Assembly (NCBI GenBank): GCA_025449115.1
Contig: JAHLKC010000032.1
Location: 62,001 to 126,000, forward strand
Origin: Chytridium lagenaria
Lineage: Eukaryota > Chytridiomycota > Chytridiomycetes > Chytridiales > Chytridiaceae
Direction of reading: 5' to 3'
DNA: 64,000 nt
Every line of letters starts with the position of its first letter. The stretch's first letter is position 1. The notes beneath the pieces are model-generated. The model was not told the DNA's origin, searched no databases, and saw only the letters and a list, made by a program, of their open reading frames with translations. Shown one piece after another: positions 24,173 through 38,230 of this stretch. The translations under genes were made by a program, and so were the position numbers.

Positions 24173-25214
24173 CTACAACGTTCCCATAAACCTCACAACA
24201 CTCTCCCCAACCTCTCCACTCTTCTCAACATGCGGATAATGCCCAGCCCCATCAACCATTAAAATCTCAACCCTCTTTCCCCCTGTCAAAGCCTTCGCCA
24301 CCACCTCGCTTTCAGCCTTGGGGTCCGAGAAATCAGGGTCAAGCGAACCCATGACGAGAAGAACGGGAACTTTGACGGACGATATTTTAGACCAAGCGAT
24401 ATCCTAAAACGTCAGTCGTTTTAAAATGAGTGGTGTTTACCTTTGTCGTGCGAATCATTTTACCGATAACAGCAATATGGTTGGGGTCGCTCGTCATTTT
24501 TCGCGTAACGGCTGCCACGTATTCTTCGATATCGAGGGGTGGAGATTTGAAAAAGGAACGGAATGCCGATATCCAGACGGATGTTCCCCAAAGCGAAGTG
24601 AAGAGAATATGGCTTGCTGGGCGAAAGTATTTATCTACGTAAAAAGGTTAATGCGACGGATAAATCGATAGAGGAGTCTACCTCCTGGCATGTCTCTAAA
24701 GAAACCCCCAAATGTGATGACACCTTTGACGCGGGAAGCGTGTTCGGATGCAACGGTTATTGCAGAGGCGGCGGATAAGGAGTTGCAAAGAAGAGTGACT
24801 GGTTGATTGATTTGAGCGTGATCAAGTACGGCGATAATATCACTAAAATAATTCACCGCCATTTTAGAAAGATCAAAGAAGCGCGAAATAAAGAGATGAA
24901 AATTACCTTGCTACATCCTCAATACTGTACGTCTTAAACTGCGTCCCTGAATCTCCGGTTCCCCTCATATCCTGCGCAATGACGCGAAACCCTTGTGCGA
25001 TGAGGGTTTTGCTGAGGAATCGGTAGCTGTGACGGAGGTCGCCGATTCCGGGGACACAGTAGGCGATTGTTGATGGTTTGTTGTGGGTATTGGCGTGTGA
25101 GTCTTCATAGGTGATGAATGAGGAGGCGTGCGGCATGTGAACGATGGAGGCTGTTGGAGATGTGAATAGGGGGGGAAGGGAAACTGTATGATGAGAGTTT
25201 GGGTGTGTGGACAT
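24173..25214 (-). CDS. Alpha/beta-fold hydrolase
   Basis: Exons on the minus strand: 25214-24907, 24842-24682, 24632-24441 and 24403-24173, all joining in frame to about 296 residues. Family features in order: IAYCVPGIGDLRHSYRFLSK (oxyanion region), GFRVIAQDMRGTGDS, the nucleophile elbow LLCNSLSAASA, VLLVMGSLDPDF (acid) and GAGHYPHVEKSGEV (His). Esterases, epoxide hydrolases and C-C hydrolases share this fold, so the substrate cannot be stated. The nucleophile motif is C-N-S-L-S rather than the usual G-x-S-x-G. No signal peptide, so probably cytosolic. The start sits 469 bp from the oppositely oriented OYE gene; co-regulation is possible but unproven. Confidence 0.88.
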
Positions 25215-27141
<1,927 letters not shown>

Positions 27142-27622
27142 GCGGTCATAATGTTGATTGAACAACTGCGATTAAAAAAAAGAAGAGCTCATTCATACAG
27201 ATCCTTCGTTCCATATTGAATAAGCTTAGAAGGACTAAAGCGGGAACACCATTTGAGACTGCCAGTAAATGTTTATGTGTGCACACGCTCATCCTTAAAA
27301 AAGCTTCATTGCGATTAAGAAAGTTATTTTTAATCAAACTTAAACCATATGAAAGTACAGCAATAAGCAGCTAATTTGTCAGGAGAAAGGGCACAATATG
27401 ACCCATAGATAGTCTACAACATTTGTAGAAAGATAAAAGAGGAAATGCAAATGTGCGAATGCAACGCAAAACGGGAAAGAAAAGAGGCGAGGGAAAAAAA
27501 AGTGTGAAAGAATAAATGAGAAATCGAAAAAGAAAAGCATATTCATAAAAGAAAAAACAATCGAGATACGGAAATAGAAAGGACATAGAATAAAAGCGAA
27601 ACGGAGGTAAATAACGGAACGA
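27142..27622. other. Convergent 3' region
   Basis: Lies between the stops of the OYE gene (+) and the large kelch locus (-). It is A/T-rich and has long A-rich runs on the plus strand (27480-27600), probably the 3' untranslated part of the minus-strand transcript. No gene seen. Confidence 0.6.
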
Positions 27623-30600
27623 TTAAGGCTTAGGTTCGATAGTCTCGGCCTTCTTCTTCTCCTCCTCTTCGTCATCATCATCTTTACCCGTGATGGTTTC
27701 AACGACGAAATCGGTAGCCTGCAATGCCGTGCTTGTAACGGTGTTGGTAACGGCCTCAGCTCCTTCAGACACGGTCTCCACCAACTGCGTGAACCAGCTC
27801 TTCTTCGCAGCCTTTGCAGGCACCACCTCTTCTTCCTTTGGAGCAACCTCCGCCTCAACAGCTGGTGCTACAACCGGGATAACCACCTCAGCTGTCTCCT
27901 CCACACCCTCCACCTTTTCATCAAGAATAGCCCAAACAATCCACATGTTCCAGTCAGAACCCCACGCCTTCAAGAACGCAGCAAGACGCTTAAAGATCTC
28001 AAGACCCGTCTCGTAATCACCCGACGCGATGGATCCAATGACATCCCGGTACTCATCCTCTGTCGTGTTCACCCACACGCCTTCAAAACAGCCACAATGC
28101 TACCGAAATTCACATCCCCTTGCATATCAGTTAACTTCTCCAAGAACACTCTCAAGTCAAACGTGATATCGGATCTCCAGCTTTGCTCAAGGTTCTGGCA
28201 ACGCTCGATAAAGGCCCGGAGAGTTAAACGAATCGTGCGCTTTTTCTTGGATGATGCGTCGGCGGTGAGAGATGTGGTGTCGGTTACAAATTGTTTGACG
28301 GCGCCTTCGACTTGTTGGCGCTGATCGAGATGTGTCCAAAGACTTAGGACGGACCAGTCTGACCCAACAGTGCGAAGGAAATGGCGCCATTCGCGAGCAG
28401 CAGCAGGCGCGACGTCGATATCGCCAAACAGAGTGACAAGGAGCTCCTTATATTCAGGGGATTGAGGGTCGATTTCGATTCCGGCAGCCTTTATAAAAGT
28501 AAGATTAGATTTAGATAAATGAAGTGATTTTAAAAGAATCATTCAACAAAACTCTGACGTAAACGCACCTCAAAGCATTGCTCAAAGCTATCACTCTCAA
28601 CAGGGGGAAGGTTTGCAAGAGTATCGCAGAAGGCCTGCAAATCAAACTTGGGATTACGGTTCTTGCAAGCCGCTTCAAAGCCACGCAAGTTAAACTGCGG
28701 GCGACCCTCCAATGCATAGATGCGACCGAGGAAAGACTGTAAATGCAAACGTCAGCGAACCCAACATTAACATGAAAATTCAAAATTAACTTACCCTCAT
28801 CAACTTGTTCTTCTCTTTGCGTTCCGAAAGTGTAGTGTCAATGACGGCAGTGAAGTTTTCTTGACCCCAAAGACGAAGGTACTGGCTCCATTCGCGCATA
28901 ACAGCCAATCCTTGGTTTTATCTCCACATAACGCGTCCAAAACAGAGTTATACTCATTGTCTGTAAGAGTCAACCCAGATTTCTATAAAGCTCGATCAGA
29001 AACTTTACCTCAAAGCAAAACACTTTAAGAAAATAGCTCCCGAACTCACCTCAAACACGACCTTCAACGCCTTCATATCCATACTCGTATCCTCCAACGA
29101 TAGATTCTCCAAGAACAAATCATAATGGAACGCGGGATTCAAAGCCCTACAAGCCCTCTGGAATCCAGCAACATCAAACTTGACATTCTGGCCTCTATCA
29201 TACACATTCGTGATAAACGCCTTTGCCGCGCGTCCAGCTTGTTCCTGGGACGGTCCACGGCCTTCAGGGAGAACGTCGGGGTATCCAAGAAGGAACTCAA
29301 ATACACCGACTTCGCGAAGAAGCTTTAGCCAGTAATGCATGAGCCTGGGGTTCCATTCACCAAAGAGGACTTCTGTGAGGTGGCGGCGTTCGGCTTCTGT
29401 GGTGTCGAGACCGGCAGCCTTTAAACAGTGATGTTAGTAAAAGAAAAAATAAAGGACAGTTTATTACCTTGAAAGCCTGCTCAAGTCTTTGCTCGGTGAC
29501 GGGACCAGCATCGCTAGAGAGGGTCTCCAAAAACACATTAACGTCAAAGTTAGGCGCTGTCAATTGGCATTGACTAGTGAACTCGTAAATGTTCAATACA
29601 GAGCCCGGGAACACATTTTGATACGCTGGTACGCCTCCTATTACAAACGAAGCGGTCAACAAACAAATATAAAAAACATCACACATTAAAACTCACCGAA
29701 ATATCAAGCTCTTCATCCAGCACCGGGTTCCTTAACGCCAAAGGCAAAACAGACCTAAAGAAGTTCTCCGGCCCCATACTCTTCGCCGTCTTTGCCACAA
29801 CCTTCAACGCCTCACCAGCCTGCTCCGGTTCTCCAGGGTGCACCGTCATCTTCACCTCCTCAACCTGCGTCTCACTCAAAGGAGCACCAGACTTCTCAAA
29901 CGCTTCGCCAACCTCAACCTCTGCAGGTCCCTCCGCAAGTGTCTTGACAAAAGTGAAGGAGTTGAAGTGGGTTGGAATGACGTGACGGTTTCAACAAGAC
30001 GGTCCCACCATCCGGGGCTGGTGTATTTGGAGGACTCCGTTGCAAAGGTGGTAGCGGCAGCAACGTTTTCGGGGGTGGTGATGGGTTCGCCTTCGAGGGA
30101 ATCGACGGTGGATTGACGTTTGCTCGTAAAAGCAGTGGTCACGGAGGACGTTGCGGCGGTGGTGGCATCAGTGACGTTTGAAACAAAAGTTTGGAAGAAG
30201 CTCTTCCTTTTCACTTCCGTCGAGGATGGAGCGACGGTGGTGGACTCGGTGGTGGTGGTTCCAGAAGGCTTTGCAGCGGCAAGGAAAGTGGTCGCGCCAC
30301 CAACCTTTTGGACAACAAGCACGAGCTTCTTAAGAAGAACAGTGCGGGTTTCTTTGGTAGTGGAACCATATAGCTCATTAAGAACTTCGAGTGATTTGGA
30401 GGGGAAAGGCTGAGCTTGGCAGTCTAAAAAGCGAACATCAGAATATTGATCAACAAAATAAACGATAACTAAATAAAAAAAACCTCACCTTAAGCGCCTC
30501 TGTCAACACCTCATCAGTAGGCTCAACGACATCCTTTTCGTCATAGGCCTTAACAACCTCTTCCACAACATCCTTCGCGTCTTCACCAATCTTCACCTCA

Positions 30601-33600
30601 ACCTCCTCAACATCCTCCACAACGCTTTCGCCCTTTGGTCCAAGCTTCTGAACGAGCTCTTCCAAAATGTCGCCGTCTTAAATTCAGGAGCGCCAATCAC
30701 CGCCTTCTCCTCAAACTTCTTCAACCCATCGCTGGATCCAGTCGCGGCCACTTCAGTAGTGTAAGAGTTGACAGCTTCGTTGACTTCATCAACGGTGTGA
30801 ACAACCTTTATCCGTTTGATGATAATCTTTTTCTTATCACCTTTTTCTTGGAGGAGGAGGCACCAATAGCAACGGCAGCAGCGGTGGTTGATGAAGTCAC
30901 GGTTGACGGTTTCTTCGTGGCATCCGTTCCACTAATATCCTCAGTGACACTTCGACAGTCTCAGACCCGTCGGCAGCCCTCCTGATGATTCTAGTCACCT
31001 TTGTTACCTTCTTTGCCTTCCCGGTGTCACTGCTGCTCACGTTGCTCCCTGTGACGACCGTGGCGCGCTCGTCTACGGGATTCGGCTTTGACGTGGAAAC
31101 GGTCTTGGAGTCCGACGTCACAGTGGATGACGAAATTGGGTTCCCTTCCTCATCAACCTCGATCTCTTCCACCTCCTCAACCTCAACCGGAGTGCCCTTA
31201 ACCACCTTGATGACCTTCTTAACTATCTTCTTCGAACCCTTTGCACCACTAGACACAACAGTCTCGGAAATCTTGGTGCTGTTCTCAGGTTCCTCGATGG
31301 TCTCCTCGACCTCAACCTCTTTCCCGTCAACAACCTTGATGACCTTCCTCTTGATAATCTTCTTAGCACCCTTAGCTACGACGGCCGATGATAAAGTCTC
31401 AGCAGTCTCAGGCTCCTCCACAACCTCCTCCACCTCCACAGGCTTCCCGTTCACAGTCCGATCACCTTTCTAATGATCTTCTTGGATCCGTTGGCGGCAC
31501 CGCAGCTCCAGTCGAGTAAGCGGTCTCAGAATAGGAGTCCCCTCTTCAGGCTCCTCAACAGTCTCATCGACCTCCACCTCTTTCCCTCAACAACCTTGAT
31601 GACCTTCCTCTTGATAATCTTCTTGGCACCCTTAGCTACGACGCCATATCGCTAAAGTTCAGCAGTCCCTTCAGGCTCCTCCACAACCTCCTCCACCTCC
31701 ACCGGCTTCCCATTCACACCGGATCACCTTCCTCACAATCTTCTTGGATCCCTTAACGGCACCGCCAGCTCCAATCGAAGCGGTCTCAGAAGCTGCGTCC
31801 CCTCTTCAGGCTCCTCCACAACCTCCTCCACCTCCACGGCTTCCCCTCAAACCTTCACAACCTTCCTCACAATCTTCTTGGACGCCTTAACGGCACCGCC
31901 AGCTCCAATCGCGTAACCGGTCTCAGAAGCGGGCGTCCCTTCAGGCTCCTCCACAACCTCCTCCACCTCCACCGGCTTCCCCTCAACAACCCTCACAACC
32001 TTCCTCACAATCTTCTTGGATCCCTTAACGGCACCGCCAGCTCCAGTCGCGACGGTTCTCAGAAGGGAGTTCCCTCTTCAGGCTCCTCCACAACCTCCTC
32101 CACCTCCACCGGCTTCCCTAACAACCCTCACCACCTTCCTCACAATCTTCTTGGATCCCTTAACGGCACCGCCAGCTCCAATCGCGTAAGCAGTCTCAGA
32201 AGTAGGAGTCCCCTCTCAGGCTCCTCCACAACCTCCTCCACCTCCACCGGCTTCCCACCAACAACCCTCACAACCTTCCTCACAATCTTCTTGGACGCCT
32301 TAACGGCACCGCCAGCTCCAATCGCGTAACCGGTCTCAGAAGGGCGTCCTCTTCAGGCTCCTCCACAACCTCCTCCACCTCCACAGGCTTCCCATTCACA
32401 GTCCGGATCACCTTCCTCACAATCTTCTTGGATCCCTTACCGCCAGCTCCAATCGCGTAAGCGTCTCAGAAGCCGGCGTCCCTTCAGGCTCCTCCACAAC
32501 CTCCACCACCTCCACCGGCTTCCCGTCCCAACCCTCACAACCTTCCTCACAATCTTCTTGGATCCCTTAACGGCACCGCCAGCTCCAATCGCGTAAGCGG
32601 TCTCAGAAGCGGCGTCCCTTCAGGCTCCTCCACAACCTCCTCCACCTCCACCGTCTTCCCCTCAACAACCTTCACAACCTTCCTCACAATCTTCTTGGAC
32701 GCCTTCACACCACCAGCACCAATCGCGTAACCGGTCTCAGAAGCGGGAGTCCCTCTTCAGGCTCCTCCACAACCTCCTCCACCTCCACAGGCTTCCCATT
32801 CACAGTCCGGATCACCTTCCTCACAATCTTCTTGGATCCCTTAACGGCACCACCAGCTCCAGTCGCGTACGTGTTCTCAGAAGCGGGCGTCCCTCTTCAG
32901 GCTCCTCCACAACCTCCTCCACCTCCACCGGCTTCCCCTCAACAACCTTCACAACCTTCCTCACAATCTTCTTGGACGCCTTCACCCCACCAGCTCCAGT
33001 CGCGTACGTGTTCTCAGAAGCGGGCGTCTCTTCAGGCTCCTCCACAACCTCCTCCACCTCCACGGGCTTCCCATTCACAGTCCGGATCACCTTTCTAATG
33101 ATTTTCTTGGACCCCTTGACGGCACCTCCAGCACCAATCGAGTAAGCGGTCTCAGAAGTAGGAGTCCCTTCAGGCTCCTCCACAACCTCCTCCACCTCCA
33201 CCGTCTTCCCACCAACAACCCTCACAACCTTCTTCGACGCCTTCACACCACTCGCGACCTCCACACCCCCAACCTCAGAACTCTCCCGCGTACTCGTCCG
33301 TCTCCCAATCGCAGACACAGCCGCAGTAGTGCTCGCCACAAGGTTCTGCAAGAAACTCTTGCGTTTGGTCTCTGCCTTTGTAGGGGTATCCGCGGGGACC
33401 ACAGATCCATCCGTGTTCTCAACGGCAGTCCCAGTTTCCGACTTTCCATTCTTTGTCGTCGTATCCACGGGTGAAACAGATCCATACGTGTTCTCAACAG
33501 CAGTCCCAGTTTCCGACTTTCCATTCTTTTTCGTCGGGGTATCCGCGGGTGAAACAGATCCATACGTGTTCTCAACGGCATTCCCACTTCCCGACGTATC

Positions 33601-35172
33601 CTTCTTTGTAGTCGGTGTATCCGCAGTATGCCCATCTCCATCCGCATTCCCAACATCAGCCAACGGACTCCCACTTTCCAACTTCTCCTTCTCATCCCTC
33701 GTCTTATTCTTCGCGTCCCCAACCACACCCACAACCCCACCCCCACCGCTTCCATAATCCGCTCCCCCCTTCGATGCTGGGTAGTCGCACCCCCCTCATC
33801 CACGGTCACCCCACCACCCGTCGCATCCACACCGTACGTCGTTTTCGTCACTCCCGTCGTCTCACTCACACGCTTATCCGCGTCAATGTTCGATCCAACC
33901 GCCTTCACATCCCCAGACAACGTGGCCGTCGAGGGTATGTGTTCAAGTGATTCCTTGTTTTCCGATTTCGTGGTGACAGTCGCAGCAACACCCGCTCCAA
34001 CCGCAGCGGCCACCACCGCCACCTTAGTCGCATCATACGAGTTCTTCTCCACATCCGTCGCACCCACATCCCCCACCCCAGCCACTCCCTCCTCCGGGTA
34101 AGGTTTCCCCAAAGGCCTCTCCCCCGCCACATAAACCCTCCCCACCTCCCCCACAACCCTCCCTTCATGTACAGCCGCCACCGTCGACATCCTCACAACG
34201 TTCGAGTTCTTCACACCAACACCGGCAGCCATAACAGCGGCTCCATCGAGGGGCGCGTTGGGGCTGAGAGACAAGGTGGGCGCTTCTTTGGGTTGAGGGG
34301 TGAGCGTCGGGTTCCATCAGAGGTAGGGGTTGATGTTGTGGGTTTGGTGGCGGTGGGTTTAGAGGCGTACGCGATAGCTCCAATGGCTGCGGCTCCTGCG
34401 GCGACGCCGAGACCGGCAGCAATTGTAGATGCGGAGGCAGTGGAAGTAGCGGCCGTCGCGGCTCCAGTGGACGCAGCAGCGACGCCAGCTCCGTATCCAG
34501 TGGCGCCAGTTGCAGCACTTCCAGCCGCGGCACCTCCAACTGCAGCTCCGTATCCGGTAGCAGCAGTGGCGCCAGTTCCGGCACCTGCTGCGGCGACTCC
34601 GTACATGGAGCTGGTAGCACCTCCGGCGGTAGCGCCGACCTTGTATCCAGCTTCTGCGACTGCACCACCTGTACCGGCAGCTCCTGCGGCTCCAGCAGTG
34701 CTTCCAGCAGCAGCAGCAGCCGCACCAGCTCCAGCAGCTCCAGCTCCAGCGGCACCAGCTCCAGTAGCAGCAGCCGCACCAACTCCAGCAGCAGCACCTC
34801 CAGCAGCAGCTCCAGCGGCACCATATCCAGCAGCAGCACCTCCAGCACCTCCAGCAGCTCCAGCTCCAGCGGCACCAGCTCCAGCAGCACCAGCTCCAGC
34901 TCCAGCACCTCCAGCAGCCGCACCAGCTCCATACCCAGCTCCAACCGCAGCAGCACCACCCGCCATTCCAGCTTCAGCAGCCCCTGCCCCCCTCCAGCCG
35001 CCAAAGCCGCCGCCGCCGCCGCACTCTTTGCTCTCATCACAAAAAACAACGCCGCAGCTCCAATCCCCACTGCACCCACACAAACCCCCACAATAATGCA
35101 ACAGTCGACGAATTCAACCCCCCACCTCCACCTCCCCCAACCACCACTCCCGTGGGCGTACCACCACCACCA

Positions 35173-35205
<33 letters not shown>

Positions 35206-36706
35206 CCGCCGCCACCGCCGGGAGCAGTAGGTTCCGGAACAACAGGGACGACGGCGGTAGGGATATCAGCGGTCCCCGTGACACCCCCCGTTCCCGGGAT
35301 AGGGATAGGAACGGGAGGATGGTCGCGCCAGGTTGAGAAGGGGAGGTGAACCCCCAGGTGGTGGAACGGTGATCCAAACCGGGATGTCTGGAGGAGAAGT
35401 GGGGAGACCAGGGGTTGGTGTAGGTGTTGGGGTGTCGATAGGAGCGATAGGGTGTTTAGGTGGAGGGGATGGGATGGACGGGGAAGGCCTGAATTCGGGA
35501 TGGCATAGTATGCAGAGAATGGGGAGGCACAGGTGGAGGCGGCGCCGTTTCCTCTGATGACGATGATGGAGGTGTATGAAAAGAGGGCGAGGGATGGGGA
35601 GGTGGAGGTTGAGGATGGGGAGCCGAGGTAGGACCAGGATTGGGTGTATGGGTTGAGGTAGATGAGTTGATTAGAGATGGTTGGATCGGAGGAGGTGATG
35701 AAGCAAAAGATGCGCGGGTTTTTGGGTGGGACGTGCAGGAGACGGGGGAGGTGACGAGGGAGGGAGGTTGAGGGTTGGAAGGGGGGAGAGGGTGAAGGTT
35801 GTTGGGGAGGTGAGGGTGAAGAGGAGGGGGGGAGGGTGGTGGAGCCTTTGCCAAAGAGGATGAGGAGGGAGGTGCTGTCGGACCGTATGGGACGAGGGAG
35901 TGGCCGGAACGAGATACAGAGGTGGTGGGAAAGCGGTACCAGGAGGTTGTGGAGATGAAGTATGCGACAAGGCCCTATCATAACAAATATATATCGTGTG
36001 AATATGGATAAAATACATTAGAGTAAAATATAGGGAGATATAATTTAAGAAAAGAAAAGAAAATCAGCTTACATCCGTCAACTCTTTCCCATTTTTATCG
36101 AGACCACCAGAGATATAAAACACACCTCCAGCAACTGTACAAGCATGCAGCGTCCTTCCAGCAACCTCGAGTCCACTGGGTGTGATGGGTTCAATCCATG
36201 AATCGGTGGAGGTGTCGAATCTGTAGACAGTGTTTGAGAAACCAGGAGATCCTCCGTGCATAAAACCAAACGACTGATGGCATCGTAGGCACAGCATTGA
36301 CCAGTGGTCTTGCCTAGGATGTGAGATGGGTCTAATTGAAAAAACAACAAAAGGATGAATGTGAGTCTTTATGGCGATGGGTGAAAAAAAGGCTGTCAAA
36401 AGGCACTCACCTTTTGCCTTGTTCTCAATGACCACGGGCAGACCATTGTTTTTTGAAGCGGTCGCATCACAGACGACATTAGAGGGTTCTCCAGCAGTCT
36501 TGTCCTTTTCATAGCAGACTGTTCCACCGAGATAGAGAATCCTTCCACTACTAGTAGTTTGTAGTAGTAGTATCAAAGATGGAGACTGCAGACGCGCCAG
36601 ATGTTCTTGAAGGACAGGGTGATCCAGATGAAGGGTTCTCCCATGCATTGACCACGACAGCCGCAGTAGAGATGATGGCCAGGATGATCCTAGTGATCAT
36701 GGTCAT
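27623..36706 (-). CDS. Giant kelch-repeat transmembrane protein with repeat-built cytoplasmic tail
   Basis: Interpreted as one 9-kb gene. The ATG at 36706 begins a signal peptide (MTMITRIILAIISTAAVVVN). The ectodomain (36.6-35.4 kb) shows kelch-type blades: GRILYLGGTVCYE, TVYRFDTSTDSWIEP, GRTLHACTVAGGVFYISGG, SRSGHSLVPYG, LIYLNPYTQSWSYLG. A Pro- and then Gly-rich linker (35.4-35.1 kb) leads to a membrane helix (IIVGVCVGAVGIGAAALFFV, near 35.07 kb) and a basic MRAK stop-transfer. The tail has an Ala/Gly-rich part (35.0-34.4 kb), an acidic/Thr-rich part, about fifteen 46-residue repeats (33.3-31.1 kb), and at least four longer helical repeats (30-28 kb) with an intron each. The stop is at 27623. 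Many frame shifts occur. Two or three separate genes remain possible. Likely a surface receptor or scaffold; function unknown. Confidence 0.5.
28080..29880 (-). repeat. Four tandem ~120-residue helical repeats with a conserved intron site
   Basis: Each copy has a core like FDVAGFQRACRALNPAF then a short gap and LFLENL, followed after ~10 residues by a junction and AAG-type text: AAGLDTTEAERRHLTEVLFG, KSGLTLTDNEYNSVLDALCG, AAGIEIDPQSPEYKELLVTL, then a W-x-x-(F/Y)L-x-x-x-G segment. An intron falls, in phase 0, just before the AAG/KSG text in three copies (about 29420-29468, 28984-29049, 28493-28568). The last copy is fused without that intron. Copies are diverged at residue level, so the duplication is old. 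I know no named domain for it; it is predicted all-helical from its heptad-like hydrophobic spacing. Confidence 0.7.
31140..33260 (-). repeat. Tandem 138/141-bp coding repeat (KKIVRKVVRVV...VEVEEVVEEPE)
   Basis: About fifteen near-identical units. Each encodes roughly ETAYAIGAGGAVKGSK, then KIVRKVVRVVEGKP, then VEVEEVVEEPEGTPAS: a short Gly/Ala hinge, a strongly basic strand-like segment and a strongly acidic segment, 46 or 47 residues long. Units at 31.8-33.2 kb are almost identical at DNA level, while those at 31.1-31.5 kb are diverged (KKIIKRKVIKVVDGKE), which indicates expansion from the older end. Many units differ by one or two bases around the GAAGAGGGGACTCC and GTAAGCGG positions, breaking the frame. 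This is either collapse or error in a hard-to-assemble array, or real decay. Confidence 0.9.
34380..35040 (-). repeat. Ala/Gly-rich low-complexity coding tract
   Basis: The minus-strand frame encodes mostly Ala and Gly (AGAAGAGAAGAGAAGGAGG and similar), just inside the predicted membrane helix. On the plus strand the same DNA gives an Ala/Pro-rich open frame that I treat as a shadow. The DNA is built of CCAGCAG/CCAGCTC units. Confidence 0.8.
35152..35225 (-). repeat. Poly-Gly coding (CCN)n tract
   Basis: A run of CCA/CCG triplets on the plus strand, coding about 23 Gly in the minus-strand frame between the kelch domain and the membrane helix. Reading it one base off gives Pro or Trp/Arg runs, so the tract is also a likely place for frame slips. 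Confidence 0.85.
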
Positions 36707-38230
36707 GGTTTGATGTGGTAGTAGTAGTAGTAGTGGTAGGTAATAATGCTGAGATAGTAATAGGAATAGGAATAGGAATAGAAATAGAAAGCAGAGGTGA
36801 CGTGGCTCTTTCTTTCTATTCTATTCTATCAATGTATTAGCTATTCACTATCTACTCTATTCTACTCTACTCTATTCTATAGATGTGACGGATGAAAACA
36901 ACCTCTCTCTCTGTCGAATAATCCGTCAAGAAGTAGAGTATAAATTAATAGTGAATTGATTTGATTGATTATATATTTATTATTATATATATATAAGAAA
37001 AGAGTGAATAAATTTAATGTATGATGATGGTAATACAATGTACAACGTTATACAAGTTCTATCAAAGTATAAATATATATGCTTTTGATGCACACACACA
37101 CACACACAGCATGATGGATGAATGGATGTTTGATGTGTTTGGTAATAATAACAATAAATAAATACTTGATATAATAAATAAAGGTATATATTGATATGTA
37201 ATTGAATGACTACTGTATGAGAGAAAGAGAGTGTGAGTATGAGTGTGTATATAATTAGAATAGAATATACAAATATACAATAGAACATAATGGAATAGAA
37301 TAGAATGTGATGATGTATATATATATAACAGCTATATATAACGACGTGATATATATAGAGTAGTGATGCATGCATGCAATAATATGATTGATGGTGGTGG
37401 TTGAGGTCTTTGATACATCATAATACCATACACCATGCATTATTAGCTGAATTGTCAGTCAGTTGGTTGTATATAAAGAAATAAGGCGCATTTAAATAAT
37501 AATAGACAGAGACACAAAGATGCATCTGCATCCATCCAACAAGTCAATTTTTTATTTTATTATTTTATTATTTTATTTATTATTATTATTTCTATATTTA
37601 TAATTAATTAAATGAAGGATCTATATATAATTAATTAATTAATTAATTATTAGGGAGTATCTATTAGTGTGTGTGCGGCATGCCTCCTGCTGCAAGAAAT
37701 ACACAAGGACTACTGCTACTACCAAGGCCGTCATCATCATCACAGTCATCACAGTCATCATCATCAGAGCCATCGTGTGAGGATACTATCGTCTCTGCTG
37801 ATGCTACTCCTATCACTGGGAAAGCCATCTGTACGCATAGAGTCGTCTTCTTCACCTTGCTCAAACTCCATTATGGCTACTCTCCAGTCACCATCTCCAT
37901 CCGGCATCCCATCCTTCCACCCCCGCAAAAAGTACAAGCAACACTTGCAACACGGCTCATTCTGCAACAGCACCACGCATCTCTTCTGTACCATCATCAT
38001 CAACATCACCGCTTTCCCTCAACGCACACACTCTGATGCTCTGTCTTTTTCCACTCCTCTTTTACCGCACACATCATCACCACAAAATCCCCTTCTCTGG
38101 CGACCTCTCAAACCACCAAAATTAAACGCTTCCTCTTTCTCTGCAGACTATAAATGTCCTTACCGTTCTCGTTTAAAGCAACTTCCACCCAGTAAAGACG
38201 GGACAGCAATACCTGAAAGACGATTCCAAC
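36707..38230. repeat. Microsatellite-rich intergenic region
   Basis: Upstream of the kelch gene the DNA is almost entirely simple repeats: (TAG)n at 36718-36735, (GGAATA)n at 36761-36785, TCTAT/TCTAC runs at 36815-36880, (TA)n near 36971-36993 and 37314-37326, (CA)n at 37092-37108, TTTTATTA runs at 37548-37590 and (AATT)n at 37631-37650. No gene was recognised. An open plus-strand frame from 37669 with (TCATCA)n text is probably leader or noise before the F-box gene. Confidence 0.75.

Noticed and set aside
31473..33100. Tandem array considered as a CRISPR array
   Set aside because: Units are 138-141 bp, contiguous and coding, with no unique spacers and no cas genes.
34167..35096. Plus-strand 309-codon Ala/Pro-rich frame
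   Set aside because: Shadow of the Ala/Gly-rich tract on the minus strand, which is in line with the membrane helix and the kelch gene.
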